NCBI GenBank assembly: GCA_015075175.1
Contig: JABTUV010000001.1
Location: forward strand, 124,001-188,000
Length of the DNA stretch: 64,000 nucleotides
Reading direction: 5' to 3'
Source: a bacterium
GTDB taxonomy: Bacteria > Hinthialibacterota > Hinthialibacteria > H5-UNCL2
The translations under genes and the position numbers were made by a program. The notes below the pieces were generated by a model. It was given only the letters and a program-made list of their open reading frames with translations, made no database searches and had not been told where the DNA came from. Below, piece after piece: positions 6,779 through 15,106 of this stretch (position 1 is its first letter; the number at the start of each line of letters is the position of its first letter).

Positions 6779-9000
6779 GAGCGGCCTCCTCTCCTGGCCG
6801 CGTCGGCGGCCAACACGCGCCAGGGCGTAATCGGCAGCTCCCGCATGCGCAAGCCGGCGGCGTTATACACTGCGTTGGCGATCGCCGCCGCGGTGGGCGT
6901 GACCGGCGGCTCGCCCAGCCCGTTCACGCCCGCGTTGTTATACCCGATGGCCGCGTCGTACATGATCGCCTCGATCTCCGGCATGTCCCAACTGCCGGCG
7001 ATCTTGTACTGCTCCAGGTTGGGATTGACCATGACGCCGGTAGTCCGGTCCAGAATCCGGTCCTCCAGGAGCGCATAGGAAATGCCCTGGATGACCGCGC
7101 CGATCACCTGGCTCTCCGCCGTGAGGCGGTCCAGCACGGTTCCGCAGTCTTGGACCACCACCACTTTGAGCACGCGCACGCGACCGGTCTCGACGTCCAC
7201 CTCGACCTCGGCGAACTGGACGCCCGCCGCTTCCGCCTGCCAACCGTCGAAGTTGTCGCTGCGGGTGGCCAGCTCGTTGATGGGGGTCGTGCCCAGAAGT
7301 CCGCAGGCCCGCTTCCAATCCATCGTCTTGCCGGGATCCGACACGACGGTGATCTTTCCGTCGCGGCATTCCAATTGCTCGGGCTGCGCCTGCAGCGCGG
7401 GGGCGACGACTTCAAAGAGGCGGCGCCTGGCCAGCAGGGCGGCCTTGCGCACGGTCGGCGCCAGCCCGGGCGCGGTGGAGCTGCCGCCACTGGCCGGTCC
7501 GTACGGATAGGAGGTATGCCCGATTTTCACCGTCAAGGCTTCGACGGGCAGGCCCAGCTCTTCAGCAGCCAGAAGACCGACAATGGTGCGCGTGCCGGTC
7601 CCCAGGTCTTGGGCGCCGTTCTCGACTTCGACGCCGCCGTCGGGATGAATGGCGACGCGCACCTGGATGCGCGAGTTGCGGCGCTCGCCGACGTTGCTCC
7701 AGCGGCCGCTGGCCACGCCGATGCCGCGATGGAGGGGACCAGGCCCCGCGCCCGGCGTCTGGTTGCGCCGCTCCCAGCCGATGGCTTTCATGCCCAATTC
7801 GAATTCCGCGTCGCGGATGGGATGCGAGTTGTTCTTGCGCCGGAACTCGACCGGGTCCATGCCGATCTTGTACGCCAGTTCGTCCATCATGGACTCGACG
7901 GCGAAGATGCCCTGGGGATGCCCGGGGGCGCGCATGGGGCAGCCCGGGCCGGCGTTGGTATACACGTCCGCGCTGGTCTTCCGGACCGCGGGGAAATCGT
8001 ACACGCTGGGATTGGCGACCCCCGCGCCTCCCCCGATGCCCGAGGTTCCGTAGCTGTCCACCTGCCAGGCGGTCACCTTGCCGTCCTTGGTGCAACCGGC
8101 TTTCATCACTTGCACCGAGTTGGGGCGGTTGCCGGTGGAGAGATGCTCGAACTTGCGGTCGACCATGAGATGCACGGGGCGTCCGGCTTTCCTGGCCAGC
8201 TCCACGGCTGCGGATTCAAAATCGCGCAGGCCCAGCTTGCTGCCGAAGCCGCCGCCCATGTACTCGGTAATCACTTCGACGTTCTCGGCTCCCAGTTCGA
8301 AACGTCGCGCCAGGTTGTCGCGCGCGGCGAACGTGCCCTGGGTGGAGGACCAGACCTTGAGTTTGTCCGGCGCCTCCCAGTGGGCGACGAGGCCGTGAGT
8401 CTCCATGCAGGCGTGGGTTTGCACCTGGGTCTTGTAGGTCGCCTCGACGACGGCGTCCGCCGCCGCGAAGCCCTCGGCCAGATTGCCGCGCTCCGTGGGG
8501 TCGGCGGCACGCACGTTGCTGTCGCGGTTGTCGAAGACCTTGGGGGCGCCGGGTTGACGGGCCTCCTCCAGGTCCACGACGAAGGGCAGCGGCTCGTAAT
8601 CGACCTTGATGGCGCGGCAGGCGCGCTCGGCCTGTTCCAGCGTTTCCGCTGCGACCGCCGCCACGTACTGGCCGGCGAAGCGCACGTGCTGGTCCGCCGC
8701 CGCCACTACGGCCTTCACGCCGGGCATGTTCTCTGCGGCGGATGTGTCCAGCGACTTGACTCGGGCGTGCGGATGCGGGCAGGAGAGGAGCGCGGCATAG
8801 AGCATGTCGGGAAGACGGATGTCGTGCGCGTACTTGGCCTGACCGGTGACCTTGGCGAATCCGTCCAGTCGCGGATGCCGGCTGCCGACCACGCTCAACT
8901 TGCTGTCGGCGTCATAGGGCTTGGGCTCTCCCTCCGGCAGGGTGACGACTCTCTCTTCGTATTTGCCGGGGATGCCCAGTTTGAGTTTGACCTCGCTCAT
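6775..9000 (-). CDS. Molybdopterin-binding subunit of a xanthine dehydrogenase-family hydroxylase
   Basis: 741 residues, close to PaoC/YagR length. The N-terminal domain contains RLDGFAKVTGQAKYAHDIRLP and LYAALLSCPHPHARV. The cofactor region has YMGGGFGSK, and the catalytic glutamate lies in GVNGLGEPPVTP near residue 690. The enzyme hydroxylates an aldehyde or N-heterocycle at a Mo centre; the substrate cannot be inferred. It has no signal peptide of its own, so it is probably co-exported with the Tat-signal-bearing 2Fe-2S subunit encoded just upstream, as in PaoABC. Confidence 0.92.
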   Translation of the reverse strand: MSEVKLKLGIPGKYEERVVTLPEGEPKPYDADSKLSVVGSRHPRLDGFAKVTGQAKYAHDIRLPDMLYAALLSCPHPHARVKSLDTSAAENMPGVKAVVAAADQHVRFAGQYVAAVAAETLEQAERACRAIKVDYEPLPFVVDLEEARQPGAPKVFDNRDSNVRAADPTERGNLAEGFAAADAVVEATYKTQVQTHACMETHGLVAHWEAPDKLKVWSSTQGTFAARDNLARRFELGAENVEVITEYMGGGFGSKLGLRDFESAAVELARKAGRPVHLMVDRKFEHLSTGNRPNSVQVMKAGCTKDGKVTAWQVDSYGTSGIGGGAGVANPSVYDFPAVRKTSADVYTNAGPGCPMRAPGHPQGIFAVESMMDELAYKIGMDPVEFRRKNNSHPIRDAEFELGMKAIGWERRNQTPGAGPGPLHRGIGVASGRWSNVGERRNSRIQVRVAIHPDGGVEVENGAQDLGTGTRTIVGLLAAEELGLPVEALTVKIGHTSYPYGPASGGSSTAPGLAPTVRKAALLARRRLFEVVAPALQAQPEQLECRDGKITVVSDPGKTMDWKRACGLLGTTPINELATRSDNFDGWQAEAAGVQFAEVEVDVETGRVRVLKVVVVQDCGTVLDRLTAESQVIGAVIQGISYALLEDRILDRTTGVMVNPNLEQYKIAGSWDMPEIEAIMYDAAIGYNNAGVNGLGEPPVTPTAAAIANAVYNAAGLRMRELPITPWRVLAADAARRGGRS

Positions 9001-9003
9001 GGC

Positions 9004-9669
9004 TTACAACCTCCCTCCTTCCGGCAGGACCCGTGCGGACTTCATGCGCCGGGCGGCGGCGCGCGCGGCCTGGAACACCCGCGGGTAGGTCCCGCAGCGG
9101 CAGACGTTGCCGGCGACCGCCTCGCGGATTTCCTCGTCGCTGGGTTCGGGATTGGCGTCCAGGAGGGCTTTCACGGCCATGATCATTCCGGGCGTGCAAA
9201 AGCCGCACTGCAAGGCGTCGAACTCGACGAAGGCCGCCTGGATGGGATGCAGCACCTGGCCCTTGGCCAGTCCTTCGATGGTGAGGATGTCCTGGTCGGC
9301 GGCGTCGACGGCCAGCATCATGCAGCTGCACATGGGCTTGCCGGAGACGTGGACGGTGCAGGCGCCGCAGGCGCCGCGCCCGCAGGCCGGCTTGGTTCCC
9401 GTCAGCTGCAAGTGATCGCGCAGGGCGGAGAGCAGCGTGGTATCGGTATCGACCTTGATGTTGTAGCTCTTGCCGTTGACTTTCAAGCTAATCGGGACGG
9501 CGGCGGGGCCGATCACCTTGGCCTTGATGCCGCTTTCGGCCAGGGCCTTCTCCTGTGCAGCGGTCGGTAGGGCCAAAACGCCCACGGCTGCGCCGGAAAC
9601 GCCCAGAAATCCCCGCCGGGAAAGGCGCAGCCCCTCTTCCTTGCGTTCTCTTTCTTCCGGGTCTCCCAT
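9004..9669 (-). CDS. Tat-exported 2Fe-2S subunit of the Mo hydroxylase
   Basis: 221 residues. A twin-arginine signal (LSRRGFLGVSGAAVGVLALP) occupies residues 17-40, so the enzyme complex is predicted to be periplasmic. The ferredoxin-like domain has CGRGACGACTVHVSG...CSC, and the second domain has CGFCTPGMIM and NVCRCGTYPRVFQA, giving two 2Fe-2S clusters. It is like PaoA/YagT. The gene is 3 bases upstream of the Mo subunit start and 16 bases downstream of the VWA gene stop. Confidence 0.92.
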   Translation of the reverse strand: MGDPEERERKEEGLRLSRRGFLGVSGAAVGVLALPTAAQEKALAESGIKAKVIGPAAVPISLKVNGKSYNIKVDTDTTLLSALRDHLQLTGTKPACGRGACGACTVHVSGKPMCSCMMLAVDAADQDILTIEGLAKGQVLHPIQAAFVEFDALQCGFCTPGMIMAVKALLDANPEPSDEEIREAVAGNVCRCGTYPRVFQAARAAARRMKSARVLPEGGRL

Positions 9670-9684
9670 CGAGGCCTCCTTTCG

Positions 9685-10776
9685 TCAACGAACGCGCTTT
9701 TTTCGGTTGCGCACAAAATCGGCGAAAACGAACTCTCCCAGATGGTCGGGCGAGGCGAAGTACGCCTGTCCCTTGCACGCGCGCGACAGCCGCTGGACGA
9801 AATCCTGCAGGTACGGATCGCGCGCCACCATGAACGTCGTGATCACGATCCCCTTACGGCGGCATAAAACAGCTTCATTGATCGTTTGCGCCACGATCTT
9901 AGGATCGAGACCGAAGCTGTTCAAGTACAATTGGCCGTTGTCGTAGATGGCGGAGGGTTTGCCGTCCGTGATCATAAAGATTTGACGGTTAGCATGTTTT
10001 TTTCGGAGGAGCAGGTTGCGTGCCAATTCCAGGCCCGCCTTGGTGTTGGTGTGGTAGGGCCCCGCTCCGATGTAGGGCAACTGCGTCTCCTCCACCGGGA
10101 TCGCGTCGTCGCCGAACAGGATCACATCCAGGCTGTCCTTGGGATAGCGGGTGCGAATCAGCTCCGACAGGGCCAGCGCCACCTTCTTGGCGGGGGTGAT
10201 ACGATCCTCGCCGTAGAGGATCATCGAGTGGCTGATGTCGACCAGGAGCGCGGTAGCGCAGGAGGCCTGGTGCTCTTTCTGGTAGACCTCCAGGTCCTCT
10301 TCGACGACCTCGAAATGCTCCGGATCGCGCTGCAGCGTGTTGCGGATGCTGTCGGTGAAGCTGATGTCGCCGGTCTTGTCGCCGAAGCGAAAGGGGCGGG
10401 TCTCCGGCAGGTTGTCGGTTCCCTCGCCGGCGAAAGGCGTGCGATGGTTGCCGGCGATGTCCATCTTGAGTGAAGAAAAGATCTCCTCCAGCGCGGCGGT
10501 GCGAATCTTCTGCTCGCCGCGCTCGGTCAGCTCGACCACCTGGCCCGCGCCCTCGCGGATCAGGCCCTGCTCCTTCAGGTATTCCTTAAACTCCTCGAAG
10601 CTGATCTCCTGGCCGGGCGGGAATTCGAGTCGATCCCACAGGCGCGCCAGGTAGCGCAGGGCGGTCTCGGCGTCCCCGTTGGCGGACAGGAGCAGCTGGT
10701 TCCAGAGCCGCAGGAGCTGCTCCAGGATGTCCTGTTTGAGCAGGTTGGGATCGAACCTGATGTAGCGAAAATCCAT
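9685..10776 (-). CDS. VWA-domain protein (CoxE-like partner of the MoxR ATPase)
   Basis: About 363 residues. The C-terminal half is a von Willebrand A domain with the MIDAS motif DISHSM (DxSxS) in LLVDISHSMILYGEDR, plus MITDGKPS. The N-terminal half is a helical region without a recognised domain. The start at 10776 (MDFRYIRFDP) has an AGAGG RBS; an earlier start would read through a repeat. Immediately upstream is a MoxR-like AAA+ gene and immediately downstream the Mo hydroxylase operon. MoxR plus VWA pairs act as chaperone modules; CoxD/CoxE mature CO dehydrogenase. A similar role here is inference from location. Confidence 0.85.
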   Translation of the reverse strand: MDFRYIRFDPNLLKQDILEQLLRLWNQLLLSANGDAETALRYLARLWDRLEFPPGQEISFEEFKEYLKEQGLIREGAGQVVELTERGEQKIRTAALEEIFSSLKMDIAGNHRTPFAGEGTDNLPETRPFRFGDKTGDISFTDSIRNTLQRDPEHFEVVEEDLEVYQKEHQASCATALLVDISHSMILYGEDRITPAKKVALALSELIRTRYPKDSLDVILFGDDAIPVEETQLPYIGAGPYHTNTKAGLELARNLLLRKKHANRQIFMITDGKPSAIYDNGQLYLNSFGLDPKIVAQTINEAVLCRRKGIVITTFMVARDPYLQDFVQRLSRACKGQAYFASPDHLGEFVFADFVRNRKKRVR

Positions 10777-10786
10777 GGCATCCTCT

Positions 10787-10826
10787 GTAGGGTGCGCACC
10801 GCGCACCGCGCACCCCGCACCGCGCA
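10787..10826. repeat. GTAGGGTGCGCA-family palindromic repeat
   Basis: TGTAGGGTGCGCACCGCGCACC followed by further GCACC units. It belongs to the same family as copies at 13747-13830 and 33743-33763. It lies just upstream of the VWA start. Confidence 0.6.
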
Positions 10827-10865
10827 GTGTGGCGCTGCGAGTGTGATGACGTGCTCGTCATCGCG

Positions 10866-10983
10866 CTAGTGCCGTTTCAAGAAAAGTTTTAGCGACCCGG
10901 TCGTCCTCTCGATACGCGGAGTACCGCTACTCGAGGACTCGGTTTCTCCTTTCTCGCAACTACTTTTTGAGAAACGGCGCTAG
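10866..10983. repeat. 118-bp MITE-like element with CTAG ends and a nested CTCGATACG palindrome
   Basis: Left end CTAGTGCCGTTTCAAGAAAA and right end (reverse complement) CTAGCGCCGTTTCTCAAAAA are imperfect terminal inverted repeats. Inside is GTCCTCTCGATACGCGG paired with CCGCTACTCGAGGAC, a second palindrome family also found alone at 23474-23511. The right-hand CTAG supplies the TAG stop of the MoxR-like gene. Confidence 0.65.
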
Positions 10984-12446
10984 TCCGTCATTTCCTCCCA
11001 GTTGTCGCGCAGGGCGTCGCGATAGATGGTCATCTGTCCCAGCACCTTCTTGCCGATCATGAAGTGCTGCACCAGTCCCTCCAGGACGAACCCCATGGCG
11101 GCGGGCAGTTGCTCGCGCGGCGGTTTCATGTATTCGCTGGTGGTCTTTTTCAGGCCGGGGATTCTGGCCAGCGCGCCGGCGTACTCGCTTTCGGCCATGT
11201 CGTCGTAGATGTCCACGTGGCGGCCCTCCTCGAACCAGGCGACCGTCTCGGCGAAGATCTCGCGCTCGGGTTTCTGGCGCGAGCCGGGACGGAAATTGGG
11301 GATGAAGACGTGGTTGAAGGTGGTGCGCACGGCGCTGCCGATGAGCGCCTGCGCCACGTTGGAGACGCCTTCCTGTTCGCCCTTGAAAACAAGTTCGACT
11401 TTGCCGGTGATGGCGGAAGCGGAGGAGAAAAGGTCGCTGATGCGCGCGACGGCGCGCTCCTCACCCGCGCGGAACATGCGCCGCTCCACGTTGGAGTAGA
11501 GCGTCTCCAGGAGCGCAATCGTCATGCGCGCGGAGACGCCCGACTGCTGGTCGATGTAGTCGCTGGCGCGCGCCTCGAAGGCCACCCGCTCCAGGGACTG
11601 CCGGATGTAGTCCGGTACCACGATGGCGCGCCCCGCCCCGCGGTCGATCCAGGCCTCCTGGTCGGTGATGCGTACCGAGTCCTCCAGGCTCTGCGGATAG
11701 TGGGTGAGAATCTGCGCCTCGATGCGGTCCTTCAGCGGGGTGATGATGCTGCCGCGGTTGGTGTAGTCCTCCGGGTTGGCGGTGAACACCAGCACGATGT
11801 CCAGCGGCAGGCGCACGGGGAAGCCGCGGATCTGAATGTCGCGCTCCTCCAGGATGTTGAGCAGGGCGACCTGGATGCGGGCGGAGAGATCGGGCAGCTC
11901 GTTGATGGCGAAGATGCCGCGATTGGCGCGGGGGACCAGCCCGAAGTGGATGGCGTCCTCATCCGACAGGGAGAGTTTGCGCGACATGACTTTCATCGGG
12001 TCCACGTCGCCGATGAGGTCGGCCACGTTGACGTCAGGGGTCGCCAGTTTCTCGACGTAGCGCTGCTCGCGCGGCAGCCACTCGATGGGAGTTTCCGGCC
12101 CCCGTTCTTCCACCAGCCGGCGCGCGTAGCGGCTCACCGGTGCAAAGGGATCGTCGTTAATCTCGGATCCCGCCACGACCGGGAGGGCCTCGTCCAGGAA
12201 GCGCGACAGCAGTCGCAACAGCCGCGTCTTGGCCTGGCCGCGGAGTCCCAGCAGGATGAAGTTGTGCCGCGCCAGGATGGCGTTCTCGATCTGCGGCAGG
12301 ACGGTGCGCTCGAATCCGATGATGCCCGGAAAGAGAGTCTCACCCGCCCGCATCAGGGCGACCAGGTTCTCGCGCATCTCCTCCTTTACGGACCTGGGGC
12401 GATAGCCGCTGCGTAAGAGTTCCCCCAGCGTGGTCGGTCGTTTCAC
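10980..12446 (-). CDS. MoxR/Mg-chelatase-type AAA+ ATPase
   Basis: 488 residues. The P-loop is degenerate but recognisable (FILLGLRGQAKTRLLRLL near residue 65), the Walker B/sensor region is IFAINELPDLSARIQVALLNILEE, and VFTANPEDYTNRGSIITPLKDR is the sensor-1 and arginine-finger region. This is the magnesium-chelatase ChlI-like branch of MoxR ATPases, which remodel or insert cofactors with VWA partners, and the next gene is a VWA protein. It is the first gene of the eight-gene minus-strand cluster. The TAG stop is contributed by the adjacent repeat. Confidence 0.88.
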   Translation of the reverse strand: MKRPTTLGELLRSGYRPRSVKEEMRENLVALMRAGETLFPGIIGFERTVLPQIENAILARHNFILLGLRGQAKTRLLRLLSRFLDEALPVVAGSEINDDPFAPVSRYARRLVEERGPETPIEWLPREQRYVEKLATPDVNVADLIGDVDPMKVMSRKLSLSDEDAIHFGLVPRANRGIFAINELPDLSARIQVALLNILEERDIQIRGFPVRLPLDIVLVFTANPEDYTNRGSIITPLKDRIEAQILTHYPQSLEDSVRITDQEAWIDRGAGRAIVVPDYIRQSLERVAFEARASDYIDQQSGVSARMTIALLETLYSNVERRMFRAGEERAVARISDLFSSASAITGKVELVFKGEQEGVSNVAQALIGSAVRTTFNHVFIPNFRPGSRQKPEREIFAETVAWFEEGRHVDIYDDMAESEYAGALARIPGLKKTTSEYMKPPREQLPAAMGFVLEGLVQHFMIGKKVLGQMTIYRDALRDNWEEMTD

Positions 12447-12611
12447 GAAAGCGCTCCCTCGAGGTAGACCTTTACGGGACGCAGCCGGCGTCCCTTGCGC
12501 CTCAGTATAGGCGTTCCGACTCCCACGCGCAAGCGCGCACGATTATTTCAACAAATTCTCCCCCGCCGGCGTTAACCTGAACAACCCAATCATTTCTGGA
12601 GGATTAACGCG

Positions 12612-13214
12612 ATGTCGAGGAAAACCTTTAGGCGATTAAGTGTTCTGGTCCTGGCGGTCGGCTTCGGGCTGGCGGCCGCCTTCGCTGCGGATGAACCGGC
12701 GCAGAAGCCCCAGATCGGCAAACCCGCCCCCGACTTCGAGTTGAAGGACATCGAGGGCAAGACGCACAAGCTGTCCGACTATAAGGGCAAGCCGGTCGTG
12801 GTCGAATTCTGGAATTGCGGCTGCCCATGGGTGGTGGGAACCGAGAAGGACCGCAACGCCAACGTCGAGAAGTACAAGGACAAGGCGGTCTTCCTGTCCG
12901 TGGATCCCACCAACGGCAATACCGACGAAATCCGCAAGAACTTCCGGAGCAAACACAACTCGAGTTACACGCTGCTGGTGGACGAGGGCAACAAGGTCGC
13001 CGACCTTTATAAGGCCAACCAGACGCCGGAGGTCTTCGTCGTGGACAAGGAGGGGACGCTCATCTATCACGGCGCCTTCGACAATCGCAGCCAGCCCAAC
13101 ACCACGGGCGACGTGAACTACATTGCGAGCGCGCTGGATGCGGCGTTGGAGGGCAAGCCGGTGGAGAAGACCGAGACCAAGGCCTTCGGCTGCACCATCA
13201 AGCGGGTCCGGTAA
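12612..13214 (+). CDS. Secreted thioredoxin-fold protein (redoxin/AhpC-TSA)
   Basis: 200 residues with a signal peptide (VLVLAVGFGLAAAFA) and then a redoxin domain: IGKPAPDFELKDIEGKTHKL and VVVEFWNCGCPWV, where the cysteines occur as CGC rather than CxxC. A strong RBS (CTGGAGGATTAACGCG) precedes the ATG. The spacing differs from disulfide oxidoreductases, so it may be a peroxiredoxin-like or non-redox member. It is 1 base upstream of a second thioredoxin-fold gene, so the two form an operon. Confidence 0.85.
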   Translation: MSRKTFRRLSVLVLAVGFGLAAAFAADEPAQKPQIGKPAPDFELKDIEGKTHKLSDYKGKPVVVEFWNCGCPWVVGTEKDRNANVEKYKDKAVFLSVDPTNGNTDEIRKNFRSKHNSSYTLLVDEGNKVADLYKANQTPEVFVVDKEGTLIYHGAFDNRSQPNTTGDVNYIASALDAALEGKPVEKTETKAFGCTIKRVR

Positions 13215-13215
13215 G

Positions 13216-13749
13216 ATGCGCCGGGGCGCGTGGTTGTTGGCTCTCGGCCTGGCGGTTGCCGACGTGGGAGCCTGGGGCGACGCGGCGGGGGCGGTGCCGT
13301 CCAGTACCGCCCCCCGCCTGGCCTCGCTTTCCGAACTCACAGACGGATTGGTCAAGTCTCATGCGGGCCGCGTACTGATCGTGAACTTCTGGGCGACCTG
13401 GTGCGCGCCGTGCGTGGCGGAACTGCCGGAACTTGCGAGATTCCACCGGGAATATCACGCGAAAGGCGTGGAGATGGTGGGCATCTCGCTGGACTTCCTG
13501 GACCTGAAAAAGCCGAACGAAGTCCCCGCAACGCTCACGCGCTTTCTGGAGAAGAGACCGCTTGCCTACGGCGTCCTGGTCAAGAACACGACCGATAACG
13601 AGGCGCTGATCAACTACTACTCGCGCGAGTGGAGCGGGGCGATACCGGCGACGTTCATCTACGACGCCAGCGGACGGCAGGTGTTCTCGCGGGTCGGCGA
13701 AGTGGATTTCGCCACGCTGAGGCAGGCGGTCGAGGCGGTAGTGGAGTAG
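13216..13749 (+). CDS. TlpA-like thiol:disulfide oxidoreductase
   Basis: 177 residues. A short hydrophobic N-terminus (GAWLLALGLAVADVGAW) is followed by a thioredoxin domain with the canonical WCAPC in VNFWATWCAPCVAELPELARF and cis-Pro IPATF. Members reduce periplasmic disulfides or feed electrons to cytochrome maturation. The start at 13216 directly follows the upstream stop. The TAG stop is the first part of a GTAGGGTGCGCA repeat. Confidence 0.88.
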   Translation: MRRGAWLLALGLAVADVGAWGDAAGAVPSSTAPRLASLSELTDGLVKSHAGRVLIVNFWATWCAPCVAELPELARFHREYHAKGVEMVGISLDFLDLKKPNEVPATLTRFLEKRPLAYGVLVKNTTDNEALINYYSREWSGAIPATFIYDASGRQVFSRVGEVDFATLRQAVEAVVE

Positions 13750-13830
13750 GGTGCGCATTGCGCACCACCTTGCCCGCATCCGGTCGGCGCCTTGATGGAG
13801 CTAATCGGTGCGCGATGCGCACCCTACCGT
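13747..13830. repeat. GTAGGGTGCGCA inverted repeat pair between convergent genes
   Basis: TAGGGTGCGCATTGCGCACC at 13747-13766 faces GGTGCGCGATGCGCACCCTA at 13807-13826. The pair can form a large hairpin between tlpA-like (plus) and the superoxide dismutase gene (minus), and could act as a bidirectional terminator. The left arm supplies the stop codon of the plus-strand gene. Confidence 0.65.
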
Positions 13831-13833
13831 TGT

Positions 13834-14472
13834 CTACTTCCTGGCCGCCTTGTAGCGATCCGCCACGTCCTCCCAGTTGACCACGTTCCACCAGGCCTCG
13901 ATGTAGGCCGGGCGCTTGTTCTGGTACTTGAGATAGTAGGCGTGCTCCCACACGTCCAGACCCAGGATCGGCGTGCAGAGGCAGTCCACCACGCCCTTCA
14001 TCAGCGGGTTGTCCTGGTTGGCCGTGGAGCACACGCACAGCGAGCCGTCGGTCTTGACGCCCAGCCATGCCCAGCCGGAGCCGAATCGCGTCGTCGCCGC
14101 CTTGGCGAACTGCTCCTTGAAGGCGTCGAACGAGCCGAAGTGCTTGTCGATGGCGTGCGCCAGATCGCCCGAGGGCTTGCCGCCTCCGCCTGACGCGGGA
14201 CTGCTCATGATGGTCCAGAACAGCGAGTGGTTGTAGTGCCCCCCGCCGTTGTTGCGCACCGCGGCGCGAATGGACTCCGGCACGGCGTTCAGGTCGGCGC
14301 AGAGCTGCTCAATGGTTTTCGACTCCAGCGCGGCCTGACCCGCGATGGCGTTGTTCAGATTCGTCACGTACGCGTTGTGGTGCTTGCCGTGATGGATCTC
14401 CATCGTGCGGGCGTCGATGTGCGGCTCGAGGGCGTTGGAGGGGTACGGCAGGGCGGGAAGCGTGAAGGCCAT
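13834..14472 (-). CDS. sodA: Superoxide dismutase (Fe/Mn type)
   Basis: 212 residues of the Fe/Mn-SOD family. N-terminal [18 protein letters not shown] and [14 protein letters not shown] carry the first metal His. [13 protein letters not shown] gives the second His and the gatekeeper Tyr. FGSGWAWLG is followed by [21 protein letters not shown], which provides the DxxEHAYYL ligands. No signal peptide, so cytoplasmic. It converts superoxide to peroxide. Whether iron or manganese is used cannot be decided by eye, so the symbol is provisional. Confidence 0.93.
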   Translation of the reverse strand: MAFTLPALPYPSNALEPHIDARTMEIHHGKHHNAYVTNLNNAIAGQAALESKTIEQLCADLNAVPESIRAAVRNNGGGHYNHSLFWTIMSSPASGGGGKPSGDLAHAIDKHFGSFDAFKEQFAKAATTRFGSGWAWLGVKTDGSLCVCSTANQDNPLMKGVVDCLCTPILGLDVWEHAYYLKYQNKRPAYIEAWWNVVNWEDVADRYKAARK

Positions 14473-14646
14473 GAGTCACCTCTCGATGCGGACAGGAATG
14501 ATGCGGGAAGTCGTGTCTGAAAGACGATAGGGGCGATGCGCCGCGCAGTCCGCGCGGCGGTCGACCCGGACCGAGGCCACCCTACCCTTGGGGTCGATCG
14601 CCAGGCGACGGCGGGACCGTCACCCCGGCGGACACGGGAGCGCCAC

Positions 14647-15105
14647 ATGACTTCGTTTCTCGAGGAACTGCGCTGGCGGGGCCAGCTTCATCAGACAGCA
14701 GGCGAGGGGCTGGAGGAGCATCTGCGATCGCCCTCGCAGGGCGGGGTGATGCGCGTCGCCTACGCCGGGTTCGACCCCACCTCCGACTCCCTCACCATCG
14801 GCAACTTCATCCCCGCCAAGGCCCTGATGCACTGGCAGCAGTGCGGACACAAGCCCATCGTGCTGATGGGCGGCGGCACGGGGCTGATCGGCGACCCGTC
14901 CGGACGCGAAAGCGAGCGCACGCTCATGTCGCGCGAGCAGGTGGAGGCGAACGTCGCCTCGCAGCGGCGCATCCTGGAGAAGTTCCTCGACTTCGACCGC
15001 AAGCGCCCCAACGGGGCCATCATCGTCAACAACGCCGACTGGCTGACAACCCTCGGCTTTCTTGACGTGCTGCGCGACGTGGGCAAGCACTTCTCGGTCA
15101 ACTGA
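14647..15105 (+). pseudogene. tyrS: Tyrosyl-tRNA synthetase, N-terminal part only
   Basis: 152 residues starting MTSFLEELRWRGQLHQ, with VAYAGFDPTSDSLTIGNFIP (the class I HIGH-type box, here TIGN), GGGTGLIGDPSGRESER, and the 3' end LRDVGKHFSVN followed directly by TGA. Full-length TyrRS is about 420 residues, with KMSKS and anticodon-binding domains that are absent here. The sequence stops in the middle of the catalytic domain, exactly where the FG-GAP protein gene on the other strand also loses its end. Either the locus is rearranged or the assembly is chimeric at this point. Confidence 0.85.
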
Positions 15106-15106
15106 A

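Noticed and set aside
7150-9570. 806-codon plus-strand frame over the Mo hydroxylase genes
   Set aside because: Minus-strand genes show clear family motifs; this is their complement.
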